From Thiobacillus denitrificans (lineage in GTDB: Bacteria > Pseudomonadota > Gammaproteobacteria > Burkholderiales > Thiobacillaceae), in NCBI RefSeq assembly GCF_001530125.1, contig NZ_LDUG01000036.1, positions 155,160 through 219,159 of the forward strand: a DNA stretch of 64,000 nt. The letters are read 5' to 3'. Both the position numbers and the translations under genes were made by a program. Below, in pieces: positions 1-9,091 of the stretch (position 1 is the first letter of the stretch; the number at the start of each line of letters is the position of its first letter). The notes under the pieces were generated by a model. That model was not told the DNA's origin, ran no database searches, and saw only the letters and a list, made by a program, of their open reading frames with translations.

Positions 1-1137
1 CGGCTGTCGTTCACCACCGACATCGAGGCGTCGGTGCGATTCGGCCAGATCCAGTTCATCGCCGTCGGCACGCCGCCCGACGAGGATGGCTCAGCCGACC
101 TGCAGTACGTGGTGGCGGCGGCACGCAACATCGGCCACCACATGACCGACTACAAGCTGGTGGTCGACAAATCCACCGTGCCGGTCGGCACCGCCGACCG
201 GGTGAAAGCCGCCCTGCAGGAAGAGCTGTCCAAACGCGGCGTAGCGATCGAATTCAACGTGGCGTCCAATCCAGAATTCCTGAAAGAGGGGGCGGCGGTG
301 GACGATTTCATGAAGCCCGACCGTATCGTGATCGGCACCGACAGCGAGGACGCCACCGCGTTGCTGCGCCAGTTGTATGCGCCGTTCCAGCGCAATCATG
401 ATCGCCTGACGGTGATGGACGTGAAGAGCGCCGAACTCACCAAGTACGCCGCCAACGCCATGCTGGCGACGCGCATTTCCTTCATGAACGAACTCGCGGT
501 GCTGGCCGAGAAACTCGGCGCCGACATCGAGCAGGTGCGCCACGGCATCGGCTCCGACCCGCGCATCGGCTACGACTTCCTGTATGCCGGCTGCGGCTAC
601 GGCGGTTCGTGCTTCCCCAAGGACGTGCAGGCGCTGCGCCGCACCGGTCAGGAAAATGGCATCCCGCTGCGCGTGCTCGATGCGGTGGAAGCAGCCAACG
701 ATGCGCAGAAGCAGATTCTGGTCAACAAGCTGACCGCAAAGCTGGGCACCGACCTCAAGGGCAAGCGCTTTGCCATGTGGGGGCTGGCGTTCAAGCCGAA
801 CACCGACGACATGCGCGAAGCACCCAGCCGCAGCATGCTCGAAGCGCTGTGGGCGATGGGCGCGAGCGTGTCGGCCTACGACCCGGCGGCGATGGAGGAA
901 ACCCGCCGCATCTACGGCGAGCGTGCCGACCTGCTGCTGGTCGACAGCCCGATGGATGCGCTGAAGGGCGCCGATGCGCTCTTGATCGTCACCGAGTGGA
1001 AAGTGTTCCGCAGCCCCAATTTTGACACCATGAAGGCGCTGCTGAAAGCCCCGCTGGTGTTCGACGGCCGCAATCTCTACGAGCCGCAGGCGATGCGCGA
1101 GATGGGTTTCGATTATTTGCCAATCGGACGCCAGTAA
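1..1137 (+). CDS. ugd: UDP-glucose 6-dehydrogenase, 5' end outside window
   Basis: Oxidises UDP-glucose to UDP-glucuronate in the cytoplasm with two NAD+, feeding surface polysaccharide synthesis. The frame is open from base 1, so the true start and the Rossmann GxGxxG lie upstream of the window; 378 codons are visible of the usual ~440. Visible marks are [10 protein letters not shown] near the NAD site, PEFLKEG in the substrate loop, and [10 protein letters not shown] holding the catalytic cysteine (codon 610-612). The C-terminal UDP-binding domain with [10 protein letters not shown] follows. cysM starts 3 bases after the stop, so the two are probably co-transcribed. Confidence 0.95.
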   Translation, partial: RLSFTTDIEASVRFGQIQFIAVGTPPDEDGSADLQYVVAAARNIGHHMTDYKLVVDKSTVPVGTADRVKAALQEELSKRGVAIEFNVASNPEFLKEGAAVDDFMKPDRIVIGTDSEDATALLRQLYAPFQRNHDRLTVMDVKSAELTKYAANAMLATRISFMNELAVLAEKLGADIEQVRHGIGSDPRIGYDFLYAGCGYGGSCFPKDVQALRRTGQENGIPLRVLDAVEAANDAQKQILVNKLTAKLGTDLKGKRFAMWGLAFKPNTDDMREAPSRSMLEALWAMGASVSAYDPAAMEETRRIYGERADLLLVDSPMDALKGADALLIVTEWKVFRSPNFDTMKALLKAPLVFDGRNLYEPQAMREMGFDYLPIGRQ

Positions 1138-1140
1138 GGC

Positions 1141-2028
1141 ATGTACAAGACCATCGAAGACTGTGTCGGCAACACGCCGCTGGTTCGCCTCAAGCGCATA
1201 CCCGGCGAGACGTCGAACACTATCCTGGTCAAGCTCGAAGGCAACAACCCGGCGGGCTCGGTGAAGGACCGCCCGGCGCTGTCGATGATCGAACGGGCCG
1301 AGGCGCGCGGCGAGATCAAGCCCGGCGATACGCTGATCGAGGCCACCAGCGGCAACACCGGCATTGCGCTGGCGATGGCGGCGGCGATGCGCGGCTACAG
1401 GATGATCCTCATCATGCCCGAGCATCTGTCGATCGAGCGGCGCCAGACCATGCGCGCCTTCGGCGCCGAACTGCAGCTGGTGAGCAAGGAAGCTGGCATG
1501 GAAGGCGCGCGCGACCTGGCGGTTTCGATGGAAAAGCAGGGCATCGGCAAGATCCTCGACCAGTTCGCCAACCCCGACAATCCGGACGCGCACTACCGCA
1601 CCACCGGCCCGGAAATCTGGCGCGACACCGAGGGCAGGATCACCCACTTCGTATCCAGCATGGGCACTACCGGCACCATCATGGGCTGCTCGCGCTACCT
1701 CAAGGAACAGAACCCGGCGATCCAGATCATCGGCGTGCAGCCGACCGAGGGCGCGCAAATCCCTGGCATCCGCAAATGGCCGGAAGCATACGTGCCGAAA
1801 ATATGCGACCCCAGCCGCGTCGACCGCATGATCTACGTCTCCCAGCAGGACGCCGAGGAAACCACCCGGCGGCTGGCGCGCGAGGAAGGCATCTTCGCCG
1901 GTATTTCGTCCGGCGGCGCGCTGTGGGCGGCGCTGCAGCTGTCGAAGGAAGTCGAGAATGCCGTCATCGTCTCCATCGTCTGCGATCGCGGCGACCGCTA
2001 TCTGTCCACCGGCGTGTTCCCGGCCTGA
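1141..2028 (+). CDS. cysM: Cysteine synthase B (O-acetylserine sulfhydrylase)
   Basis: A PLP-dependent fold-type II enzyme of 295 residues that makes cysteine from O-acetylserine (or, in the CysM branch, O-phosphoserine or thiosulfate substrates). Lys42 in the SVKDRP motif is the expected Schiff-base lysine; the TSGNTG loop at about 69-74 binds the substrate carboxylate, and SSMGTTGTI is the phosphate-binding loop. The EGAQIPGIRKW stretch is typical of CysM rather than CysK. It follows ugd by 3 bases. The promoter of the next operon overlaps the region just after its stop. Confidence 0.95.
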   Translation: MYKTIEDCVGNTPLVRLKRIPGETSNTILVKLEGNNPAGSVKDRPALSMIERAEARGEIKPGDTLIEATSGNTGIALAMAAAMRGYRMILIMPEHLSIERRQTMRAFGAELQLVSKEAGMEGARDLAVSMEKQGIGKILDQFANPDNPDAHYRTTGPEIWRDTEGRITHFVSSMGTTGTIMGCSRYLKEQNPAIQIIGVQPTEGAQIPGIRKWPEAYVPKICDPSRVDRMIYVSQQDAEETTRRLAREEGIFAGISSGGALWAALQLSKEVENAVIVSIVCDRGDRYLSTGVFPA

Positions 2029-2030
2029 AA

Positions 2031-2059
2031 TTGACGTTTTCCCTGTTCGGTGCTACTTT
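2031..2059 (+). promoter_or_regulatory. Sigma-70-type promoter of the toxin-antitoxin operon
   Basis: TTGACG at 2031-2036, a 17-base spacer and TACTTT at 2054-2059, placed 28 bases before the antitoxin start. The -35 box begins three bases after the cysM stop, so the pair can be transcribed independently of cysM. The -10 lies within a palindrome. Confidence 0.6.
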
Positions 2060-2068
2060 GGTAACACC
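2049..2068. promoter_or_regulatory. Palindromic operator candidate over the -10 box
   Basis: GGTGCTAC-TTTG-GTAACACC: 8-base arms with one mismatch around a 4-base centre, covering the -10 hexamer. Ribbon-helix-helix antitoxins typically repress their own operon through such sites; that the downstream antitoxin binds here is inference. Confidence 0.5.
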
Positions 2069-2087
2069 TTGTTTATTGGGGAATGTC

Positions 2088-2369
2088 ATGGCCGCTACCA
2101 CCACGCTCAAACTGCCCGAACAGCTCAAAACCCGCATCGCTCCGCTGGCCGAGGCTGCTGGAAAGTCGCCCCATGCCTGGATGATCGAAGCACTGGAAGA
2201 ACGTGTCGAGCAATCCGAGGCCTACACTGCCTTTGTCGCAGAGGCGCTGGAAGCAGAACAGGAGATGCTGCGGACAGGCGAAGCCTATGCAATGGAAGAC
2301 GTGCACCAATATCTGTTGGATAAGCTCGACGGCAAACCCGTCAAACGTCCCAAACCGATCAAGATCTGA
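2088..2369 (+). CDS. CopG/RHH-like antitoxin
   Basis: A 93-residue protein opening with the ATTTLKLPEQLKTRI strand-helix pattern of ribbon-helix-helix DNA-binding proteins; the rest (about 40-93) is an acidic helix and a basic tail, the usual toxin-wrapping part. The ATG at 2088 is chosen because it begins the RHH strand and sits after a GGGGA-type ribosome site; the frame is open further upstream, but that stretch overlaps cysM. The toxin gene starts 3 bases after its stop. It should neutralise the ParE-like toxin and repress the operon. Confidence 0.75.
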   Translation: MAATTTLKLPEQLKTRIAPLAEAAGKSPHAWMIEALEERVEQSEAYTAFVAEALEAEQEMLRTGEAYAMEDVHQYLLDKLDGKPVKRPKPIKI

Positions 2370-2372
2370 TCG

Positions 2373-2660
2373 ATGACGGCGGTCGTATATGCCCTGCAAG
2401 CACTCGACGACCTGGATCGGCTGGAAGATTTTCTGCTCGAAGTGGATGCGCCAGCCGCCAGACAAACCATTCCCCTTATCATTTCGGCGGTAGAAACCCT
2501 CCGCCTGCATCCCAATATCGGCAGGCGAAGCGGAAGCCAGCTGCGCGAACTTGTCATCTCGCGCGGAAAAACCGGTTACATCGCGCTGTATCGCTACAAC
2601 GAAATTCGCGATGTCGTGATCGTGCTCGCCATTCGCCACCAACGTGAGGTCGGGCTGTGA
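2373..2660 (+). CDS. RelE/ParE family toxin
   Basis: A 95-residue basic protein with the ParE/RelE layout: an N-terminal helical hairpin (ALDDLDRLEDFLLE), LRLHPNIGRRS in the middle, and the C-terminal strand pattern YIALYRYNEIRDVVIVLAIRHQRE. The IRHQRE ending is typical of ParE-type members, which poison DNA gyrase; other members cleave mRNA, and sequence alone does not settle which applies. It is translationally linked to the antitoxin (3-base gap). The radA start lies 31 bases downstream of its stop. Confidence 0.75.
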   Translation: MTAVVYALQALDDLDRLEDFLLEVDAPAARQTIPLIISAVETLRLHPNIGRRSGSQLRELVISRGKTGYIALYRYNEIRDVVIVLAIRHQREVGL

Positions 2661-2691
2661 ACAGAAAATCGACGAGAAGAAGCAACGCCTG

Positions 2692-4047
2692 ATGGCCAAA
2701 ACCAAGACGATTTACACCTGCACAGAATGTGGCGGGCAATCACCCAAGTGGCAGGGGCAGTGCCCGGCTTGCAATGCCTGGAACACCCTGGTTGAAACCA
2801 TCGCCGAGTCGGCCAAGCCGCGCTACCAGGCGCTGGCGGCGTCGAGCCAGGTGCAGATTTTGGGTGAAGTGGAGGGCGCCGAGGCGAGCCGGATTCCGAC
2901 CACGCTCGGCGAGCTCGATCGCGTGCTGGGAGGCGGGCTGGTGGCAGGCGGCGTGGTGTTGATCGGCGGCGACCCCGGCATCGGCAAATCGACCCTGCTG
3001 TTGCAGGCGCTGGCGGTGCTGTCGCAAAGCCTGCCGACGCTCTACGTCAGCGGCGAAGAATCCGCGCAGCAACTGGCGCTGCGCGCGCGCCGCCTGCAAT
3101 TGCCCGAAGCGTATCTGCCGGTGTTGCCGGAGATCCGACTCGAAGCGATTTTGAGCCACCTCGCCGCGATCAAGCCGGTCATCGCGGTGATCGATTCGAT
3201 CCAGACCGTGTATTCCGAAACCCTGACCTCAGCCCCCGGCTCGGTGGCGCAGGTGCGCGAATGCGCGGCGCAGCTGACGCGCTATGCCAAGCAGAGCGGC
3301 TGCGCGATTCTGCTGGTCGGCCATGTCACCAAGGAAGGTGCGATCGCCGGCCCGCGCGTGCTCGAGCACATCGTCGACACCGTGCTGTATTTCGAGGGCG
3401 ATACCGGGTCGAGTTTTCGCCTGGTGCGCGCGATCAAAAACCGCTTCGGCGCGGTGAATGAAATCGGCGTCTTCGCGATGACCGAGAAGGGCTTGAAAGG
3501 CGTGTCCAATCCTTCGGCCATCTTCCTGTCGCACCACGGCACGCCGGTGCCGGGCTCATGCGTGCTGGTCACGCAGGAAGGCACGCGCCCCTTGCTGGTC
3601 GAGATTCAGGCGCTGGTCGACAGCAGTCAGGCGCCCAACCCGCGCCGCCTGTCCGTCGGCCTGGAACAGAACCGGCTCGCCATGCTGCTCGCCGTGCTGC
3701 ACCGCCATGCCGGCATCGCCTGTATGGATCAGGACGTGTTCGTCAACGCGGTGGGCGGGGTCAAGATCAGCGAGCCTGCGGCCGATCTCGCGGTGCTTGC
3801 GGCGATCGTGTCGTCGCTGAGAAGCCAGCCCCTGCCCGACAAGCTGGTGATGTTCGGCGAAGTCGGCCTGGCCGGCGAAATCCGCCCGGTGCAGCGCGGC
3901 CAGGAGCGCCTGAAGGAGGCCGCCAAGCTGGGCTTCACCCAGGCCATCGTGCCGGCCGCTAACCAGCCCAAGCAGAAGATCATGGGGATGACGATTCATC
4001 CCGTACATCGGCTGGACGAGGCGATTCGCTTATTCAGGGAAAGCTGA
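2692..4047 (+). CDS. radA: DNA repair protein RadA/Sms
   Basis: A 451-residue RecA-like ATPase that drives branch migration of recombination intermediates. The N-terminal zinc finger has cysteines 10, 13, 24 and 27 in CTECGGQSPKWQGQCPAC. Walker A GGDPGIGKST lies near residue 95, the family-specific KNRFG motif is in AIKNRFGAVNEIG, and the C-terminal third is the Lon-protease-like P domain (GGVKISEPAADLAVL). The ATG at 2692 is used because it directly precedes the zinc finger; the frame is open upstream, but that part overlaps the toxin gene. Confidence 0.96.
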   Translation: MAKTKTIYTCTECGGQSPKWQGQCPACNAWNTLVETIAESAKPRYQALAASSQVQILGEVEGAEASRIPTTLGELDRVLGGGLVAGGVVLIGGDPGIGKSTLLLQALAVLSQSLPTLYVSGEESAQQLALRARRLQLPEAYLPVLPEIRLEAILSHLAAIKPVIAVIDSIQTVYSETLTSAPGSVAQVRECAAQLTRYAKQSGCAILLVGHVTKEGAIAGPRVLEHIVDTVLYFEGDTGSSFRLVRAIKNRFGAVNEIGVFAMTEKGLKGVSNPSAIFLSHHGTPVPGSCVLVTQEGTRPLLVEIQALVDSSQAPNPRRLSVGLEQNRLAMLLAVLHRHAGIACMDQDVFVNAVGGVKISEPAADLAVLAAIVSSLRSQPLPDKLVMFGEVGLAGEIRPVQRGQERLKEAAKLGFTQAIVPAANQPKQKIMGMTIHPVHRLDEAIRLFRES

Positions 4048-4094
4048 GGGCACCGGGGACAGGATTGATGTCACGCGATGGGCGCTCGCCCAGA

Positions 4095-5339
4095 TTACCG
4101 TCTTCGCGCTTTCCAGGTGACACGGCAGGTTTTCCTCAGGTATTCGAGGGCACGCTCCATGTGGGCGTCTGGCCAGTTGGGGTCCAGATCGCTTAGCTGT
4201 TCTTCCGCTTCGGGCTTCAGCTCATCGTTCCAGAATTTCTGCAGTTCTTCGCGGATCGCTGCAGGCGCATGGTCATCGACGAACTTGATCACGGCCTGCG
4301 AATCAAAACCTCGGCTTCTGAAAATACTGATGACTTCCTTGGCTTCCCGCAGAAGCAGGGTGGTTTTGGGTGGCAGCCCGGTCGCAACGAAAAGAAACAC
4401 CGTGGCCACGACTGTCGGGTCGTCAGCCTCGCCTTGCGTCACGCGATCCCATTCCCTGGCGACCAGGCGGTCGTATTCCCTGACGTCGTCGTCCACGCTC
4501 TCGCTGATGAAATAGTTTTCGCCAGCGTCGCTATACAGCAATTTATCAGCCGTGCTGGAGGCAGCGCGAATCTGCGGCAGATCCCTTTCGATGAAACGAT
4601 CCATCGCACCTCGCGCAAGCCGCTGGAATTCCGTTGGTGCTTCCCTGAGAAACCCTTTCAGCCGGTTTTCATTTAGCCTGGCTTTCGGATGCTTGGCAGA
4701 TTTGAACAAGCGGACGAATGCCGTGCGGGTCGGGAGCTTCAGTTCGGCTTGATCAACAAAAACAACCAGCATGGCGCTTCGGATCAGCGACTCGGCATCA
4801 TCGATGTCGTCGCGGGAAACCCCCATTGTTTTTGCCAGCCACAACGAGAAATCGATCGTGTTCCGCATCTCCTGGCGAAGGCCTAGTTCGGACCGGTATT
4901 CAGCAAGGGGGATCGTGTCTGAAGCCGTTTTTTGGTCGAGATAGGCGCGTTGACCCTCGGCTGAAACCGGGCCGCGACCGATCAGCGTGCTGTCCGGCAT
5001 CGCATGGAGCCGCTTGAGCATGTCCGAGCCGGCTTTGGAGTGCGACAGTAATGTCCTGTCGCGCAAGGACGCTGCGGCGATCTGCATGTCGCCACCCGAC
5101 ATGTCCTCGAGGTAGAGACTGACCAGATTCACCATCCGGTGCAGGGCGAGTTCAAGCTCCGGGCGTAGATGCGCCGTGCCGAAAAAGTGGGCAATCTGGA
5201 CGATGCCCTTCGAGAATTCCTCCTGGAGGCTTTGCAGTCGCCCCGGCGTGATGATGTCCTGCGCAACGCCGTAACGCAGTGCCTTGTCAAAAAATGGCCG
5301 ATTGTCGAAAGGCGCCAGTGCGGTGAAAGCGGTTGCCAT
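4095..5339 (-). CDS. Unrecognised 414-residue protein, last gene of the J-domain operon
   Basis: I do not recognise the family. It is a soluble, helix-rich protein without signal peptide or membrane segments. The N-terminal ~110 residues are hydrophobic-patterned helices (VNLVSLYLEDMSGGD), the centre is charged, there is one hydrophobic strand or helix in TVVATVFLFVATGLPP, and the tail is very basic (TWKARRR). No catalytic motif is evident. It starts 11 bases after the stop of the upstream gene, with an AAGG-type ribosome site in between, so it is the last gene of a four-gene minus-strand operon. It converges on radA with a 47-base gap and no clear terminator. Confidence 0.7.
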   Translation of the reverse strand: MATAFTALAPFDNRPFFDKALRYGVAQDIITPGRLQSLQEEFSKGIVQIAHFFGTAHLRPELELALHRMVNLVSLYLEDMSGGDMQIAAASLRDRTLLSHSKAGSDMLKRLHAMPDSTLIGRGPVSAEGQRAYLDQKTASDTIPLAEYRSELGLRQEMRNTIDFSLWLAKTMGVSRDDIDDAESLIRSAMLVVFVDQAELKLPTRTAFVRLFKSAKHPKARLNENRLKGFLREAPTEFQRLARGAMDRFIERDLPQIRAASSTADKLLYSDAGENYFISESVDDDVREYDRLVAREWDRVTQGEADDPTVVATVFLFVATGLPPKTTLLLREAKEVISIFRSRGFDSQAVIKFVDDHAPAAIREELQKFWNDELKPEAEEQLSDLDPNWPDAHMERALEYLRKTCRVTWKARRR

Positions 5340-5350
5340 GCGTCCAGCCC

Positions 5351-6100
5351 TTAAATTGCGGACTCTTCTTCGTCACCGGTCGCATCCACCGAACCCGAGG
5401 CCTCGGAAATCGAAGCCAGTTCGGCCAACTCCAGCATTTTTTGCGCACGGTCACGCAGTGTGATCATCACTTCCTCGAACGCATCGGTCAGCTCGTAGCG
5501 AAGCACCCATGCGGTTTCCATCCAGTCGCCGTCCGCGACTTCCGAGCGGGAAAGCACGGGCCGCGAATCTTCGATGAAGTTGCCAAAAGCCAGCCCATGA
5601 TCGATCTCCTCGATTTTTTCCATGAGCCAGGTGGTGTGGATTTTGGGATCGGAATCAGGATTGATTTGCGGTGCAAAACTGCCGCTGGTGGCGAAACAAA
5701 ACACCTCGTCGTAATGGTCGGCAAAGTAGTCAGCCAGCGTTTCGCTGCCCCCCTCAATGTCGGAGATGGCTTCGAGGTATTCGTGGACGGCATGATAATC
5801 ACGGTGAATGACGGCATTCATCATGGCGCGCAGTCGCTCGCTCGTCCGGTCGCCGTACTTTTTTTCCAGGACAATCGAGCGGGCGAACTGCTCGGGCGTC
5901 ACCAGCATATTCACCACGGATTCCCTGGACGAATCAAATTCGCGCATGACCGCAAGCAGGTCCTTGGGCTGCAACTCATCAAGGATGCTTACCAGCGCGT
6001 GATCGCCTTGCTCATCGGCAATGGTCGCGAGGGCGTTCTCGGCGCCGACGATATCGCCGGCAAGAATCAGCTGTGAGGATTTCAAAACAACCGGGTGCAT
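5351..6100 (-). CDS. Unrecognised 249-residue helical protein of the J-domain operon
   Basis: The ATG at 6100 is preferred over one eight codons upstream because AAGAAGGA lies seven bases before it. The N-terminal ~90 residues look like short helical repeats (DIVGAENALATIAD, LDELQPKDLLAVMREFD), loosely like the N-terminal helical domain of MgtE; this resemblance is weak. The C-terminus is strongly acidic (ATGDEEESAI). There is no signal peptide and no enzyme motif. The gap to the preceding gene is 29 bases, and the next gene starts 11 bases downstream, so it is co-transcribed with both. Confidence 0.7.
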   Translation of the reverse strand: MHPVVLKSSQLILAGDIVGAENALATIADEQGDHALVSILDELQPKDLLAVMREFDSSRESVVNMLVTPEQFARSIVLEKKYGDRTSERLRAMMNAVIHRDYHAVHEYLEAISDIEGGSETLADYFADHYDEVFCFATSGSFAPQINPDSDPKIHTTWLMEKIEEIDHGLAFGNFIEDSRPVLSRSEVADGDWMETAWVLRYELTDAFEEVMITLRDRAQKMLELAELASISEASGSVDATGDEEESAI

Positions 6101-6129
6101 GCTGTGTCCTTCTTTATGAATCATTGTGC

Positions 6130-6669
6130 CTAGCGATCCAGCGGATCGAATCCCTGTTCGGCGAGCCAGTCCGCGCCCGCCTCATTCAAGTCATCCGATC
6201 CGTCCTCATCGCCTTCTTCACCTTCGGCGCCCCCTTCTTTCTCGGTCTCTGGCTCAGGCATCGGCGCAGGAATCGAATCCTTGTTGCGCAGGAATTCCAG
6301 CGCAGCCGTGGCGACGAGAAAAACGTCGCCGCCCTGAACCTTCAGCGACGAATCGATCAGCGGCTTGGCCCAGGCTGAAACCGCCAGCTCGTTTTCAAGC
6401 TCTGCCCAGGCGAGGAAATCGGCATCCCCGGGTTCGCTCAACACGACCCGCTGCATGGTTTCCGGCGACCTGAAGTCAAAGGCGCCGTAGAAAACGACCG
6501 ATACCATTTCCGGGCTGAATTCGATCATCGGCAGGATGGCATCAATCTCCCGGCGCTTCTCGTTCAAGCGCTTTTGCAGCACGGACTTGCCTTCGGAATC
6601 CGTCACCAGGTCGTCGACCTCTTCGATGTAGTTTTTGATGAGGTCCGAAAAATAACGCGATTTTTTCAC
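6130..6669 (-). CDS. Unrecognised acidic 179-residue protein of the J-domain operon
   Basis: It starts with GTG inside the stop of the J-domain gene (GTGA, 4-base overlap), which points to translational coupling. The first ~115 residues are predicted helical (LIKNYIEEVDDLVTD, VLQKRLNEKRREID). A low-complexity acidic linker of Pro, Glu, Gly and Asp follows, ending in ADWLAEQGFDPLDR. Such a tail suggests a protein-binding or substrate-like role, possibly as the client presented by the J-domain protein; this is inference. No homologous family is recognised. Confidence 0.7.
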   Translation of the reverse strand: MKKSRYFSDLIKNYIEEVDDLVTDSEGKSVLQKRLNEKRREIDAILPMIEFSPEMVSVVFYGAFDFRSPETMQRVVLSEPGDADFLAWAELENELAVSAWAKPLIDSSLKVQGGDVFLVATAALEFLRNKDSIPAPMPEPETEKEGGAEGEEGDEDGSDDLNEAGADWLAEQGFDPLDR

Positions 6670-6944
6670 TTAAGGGCTTCCTGGATGTATTTGCCCGACA
6701 TGTCCCATGCGACAGGCAAAGGGTCTTCGATCAGGCTGCGTTGCCGATAGTCGTCGTAAGCCTTGCGGCGCGCTGCGTCGGAAAGCACTTCATAGGCTTC
6801 CTGGGCTTCTCTGAAGCGCGTCGGTGCATCCGGAGACTGGTTTTTGTCAGGGTGGTACTGTGCGGCCTTTTTCCGGTAAGCGGCCTTGATTAAATCCGTT
6901 GTTGCACTGGGCGATATGCCCAGTATTTGATAGTTGTCATGCAT
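6666..6944 (-). CDS. Small J-domain protein
   Basis: A 92-residue protein made almost only of a J-domain: helix I (NYQILGISPSATTDLIKAAY), the HPD tripeptide in YHPDKNQ that stimulates Hsp70 ATPase, helix III (RFREAQEAYEVLSD) and helix IV. No glycine-rich or zinc domain follows, so it is not DnaJ itself but a J-protein that should recruit DnaK to a specific partner. The ATG at 6944 has AAGGA five to six bases upstream and begins right at helix I; upstream in-frame codons look non-coding. It is the first gene of the four-gene operon ending at 4095. Confidence 0.85.
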   Translation of the reverse strand: MHDNYQILGISPSATTDLIKAAYRKKAAQYHPDKNQSPDAPTRFREAQEAYEVLSDAARRKAYDDYRQRSLIEDPLPVAWDMSGKYIQEALK

Positions 6945-7130
6945 AAAAATCCTTGAGCTTAGGCACCGAGTTTCCCCCACGAACATGCGGACGGGGTCAG
7001 GTTTTCCCCATATTGACCGGCCGCGTTGGATGAACAAGCGGGCTGTTTGCGGCAATTATCCCGGCAGGCTGATCCCGGCAGGTGCGCGCTTGCTGGATAG
7101 CTCCCCGGGCTTCCGCTACGTTCCCGCGCC

Positions 7131-8762
7131 CTAACTCATCAGCTGGCCGTGTTCGCGCGTGTCGTGGAATGCGACTTTGGGCCAGCGTTCCTGTGCCAGC
7201 ATCAGGTTCACCCGCGTGTCCGCCAGATAGACCAGGTTGCCATCGACGTCCCTGGCCAGTTTGAGTGTGTTGGCCTTGGTAAATTCCGCCAGGTGCTGGG
7301 CGTCCGGGCAGGTGACCCAGCGCGCAGTGTAGATGCCGGCGTTCTCGAAGCTGGCGTCGACGCCGTACTCGGTCTTCAGGCGATGGGCGACGACTTCGAA
7401 CTGCAGCTGGCCGACCGCGCCGATCAGCAGGGTGTTGTCGGCAAACGGCTCGAACACCTGCACAGCGCCTTCCTCACCGAGTTCCAGCAAACCCTTGTTC
7501 AGCTGCTTGGCGCGCAGCGGGTCGCGCAGGCGCGGGCGGCTGAACAGTTCGGGGGCGAAGTAGGGAATGCCCTTGAACTGCAGCGCCTCACCTTCGGTGA
7601 GGGTGTCGCCGATATGCAGCTGGCCGTGGTTGTGGATGCCGATGATGTCACCCGCGACGGCGTCTTCCATGCGGGTGCGCTCGTTGGCCATGAAGACCAC
7701 GGCGTTGGCGATTTTCATCTCCTTGCCGGTGCGGCGGTGGCGCACTTTCATGTTGGGGCTGTAGCGCCCCGAGCAGACGCGGAAAAAGGCGATGCGGTCG
7801 CGGTGCTGCGGGTCCATGTTGGCCTGGATCTTGAACACGAAGCCGGTGAACTTCGGTTCGGTGGGGTCGACCACGCGCTCGACCGCCTCGCGCGGCTGTG
7901 GCGGCGGCGCCCAGTCGGACAGCGCGCGCAGCACTTCGCGCACGCCGAAGTTGTTGATCCCGGAACCGAAAAACACCGGCGACTGCCTGCCCTTGAGAAA
8001 CGCATCAAGATCGAAGCTGTCGCCGGCGCCGCGCACCAGCTCGATTTCCGACAGCAGGGTGTCGGCTTCGAGCGGGAAGCGTTCCTTCAGGGCGGCCTCG
8101 CCCAGCCCCTGCAGCGATTCGAACTGCTGGTTGGCGTTTTCTTCTCCCGCCTTGAAGCGCAAAATTTCGTTGTTGAGCAGGTGGTACACGCCCTGAAAGC
8201 GCTTGCCCATGCCGATCGGCCAGGTCACCGGCGCGCAGTGGATTTTAAGGATCGACTCGATCTCGTCCAGCAGTTCCAGCGGCTCGCGCACCTCGCGGTC
8301 CATCTTGTTGATGAAGGTGATGATGGGCGTGTCGCGCAGGCGGCACACCTCCAGCAGCTTGATCGTCTGTTCCTCCACGCCCTTGGCGGCGTCGACCACC
8401 ATGATGGCGGCATCCACCGCGGTCAGCACGCGATAGGTGTCCTCGGAAAAGTCCTTGTGGCCGGGGGTGTCGAGCAGGTTGAACACGCAGCCGCCGTGGG
8501 AGAACTGCATGACCGAGCTCGCCACCGAAATGCCGCGCTCGCGCTCGACCTCCATCCAGTCGGAGGTGGCATAGCGGCCGCTCTTGCGCGCCTTGACCGT
8601 GCCAGCCATCTGGATCGCGCCGCCGAACAGCAGCAGCTTCTCGGTCAGCGTGGTCTTACCGGCGTCGGGGTGCGAGATGATGGCGAAGGTGCGGCGTTTC
8701 TTGACGTCGCGCGCCAAGGCGGGATCGCCGGTTTGCGCCGGCGCGGTGAGAGTGGATTCCAT
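7131..8762 (-). CDS. prfC: Peptide chain release factor 3
   Basis: A translational GTPase that removes RF1 or RF2 from the ribosome after peptide release. G1 is [13 protein letters not shown] at about 29-41, the switch region contains [12 protein letters not shown]3 is [11 protein letters not shown] and G4 is NKMDRE. The length of 543 residues from the ATG at 8762 is close to the usual 525-545; a TTG nine codons upstream is the alternative start. No terminator is visible downstream. It is the last core gene before the tRNA-Arg island. Confidence 0.96.
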   Translation of the reverse strand: MESTLTAPAQTGDPALARDVKKRRTFAIISHPDAGKTTLTEKLLLFGGAIQMAGTVKARKSGRYATSDWMEVERERGISVASSVMQFSHGGCVFNLLDTPGHKDFSEDTYRVLTAVDAAIMVVDAAKGVEEQTIKLLEVCRLRDTPIITFINKMDREVREPLELLDEIESILKIHCAPVTWPIGMGKRFQGVYHLLNNEILRFKAGEENANQQFESLQGLGEAALKERFPLEADTLLSEIELVRGAGDSFDLDAFLKGRQSPVFFGSGINNFGVREVLRALSDWAPPPQPREAVERVVDPTEPKFTGFVFKIQANMDPQHRDRIAFFRVCSGRYSPNMKVRHRRTGKEMKIANAVVFMANERTRMEDAVAGDIIGIHNHGQLHIGDTLTEGEALQFKGIPYFAPELFSRPRLRDPLRAKQLNKGLLELGEEGAVQVFEPFADNTLLIGAVGQLQFEVVAHRLKTEYGVDASFENAGIYTARWVTCPDAQHLAEFTKANTLKLARDVDGNLVYLADTRVNLMLAQERWPKVAFHDTREHGQLMS

Positions 8763-8970
8763 CAGGGAGGGTAAAGCGGTAAACACCAATCCGGCATTTT
8801 ACCGGAGACCCGGTCACTTTACCCGTACGCGGACACTCAGGTTGAAACTGGGTGAGGGATTCCCGGAAGAGGCATCGCTGTCCGGGCTTCCTGTGAGTTG
8901 AACCCACAGCCGGATCAAAACCGCCGTTGGGCACCTATGGCCCGGGGATGAAATTCAGGGTGTAGTCGGA

Positions 8971-9019
8971 AAAAGAAAAAAGCCCGGTCAAATGACCGAG
9001 CTTTTAATGTGTGGTGCGC
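8971..9019. repeat. Distal 49-bp direct repeat of the tRNA-Arg end (attachment-site remnant)
   Basis: Identical over 49 bases to 14974-15022. It contains a full copy of the tRNA-Arg terminator hairpin (8981-9002) and the CCA plus first acceptor bases of the tRNA. Beyond 9019 the likeness to the tRNA fades after about nine more bases (CTGGAAGAGAT against CCGGAAGGGAT). This is what the displaced end of a tRNA gene looks like at the far side of an integrated element. Confidence 0.75.
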
Positions 9020-9091
9020 TGGAAGAGATGAATCGGGGCACTGGGACGTCGTATTTAGGCTGTTCTGAATGGGTTAGCACTATTACACGAG

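Noticed and set aside
91..1758. 555-codon minus-strand open frame
   Set aside because: It lies antisense across ugd and cysM, is His/Arg/Gln-rich as expected of a shadow in GC-rich DNA, and has no ribosome site.
7149..8774. 541-codon plus-strand open frame
   Set aside because: It mirrors prfC codon for codon on the other strand; prfC carries all GTPase motifs.
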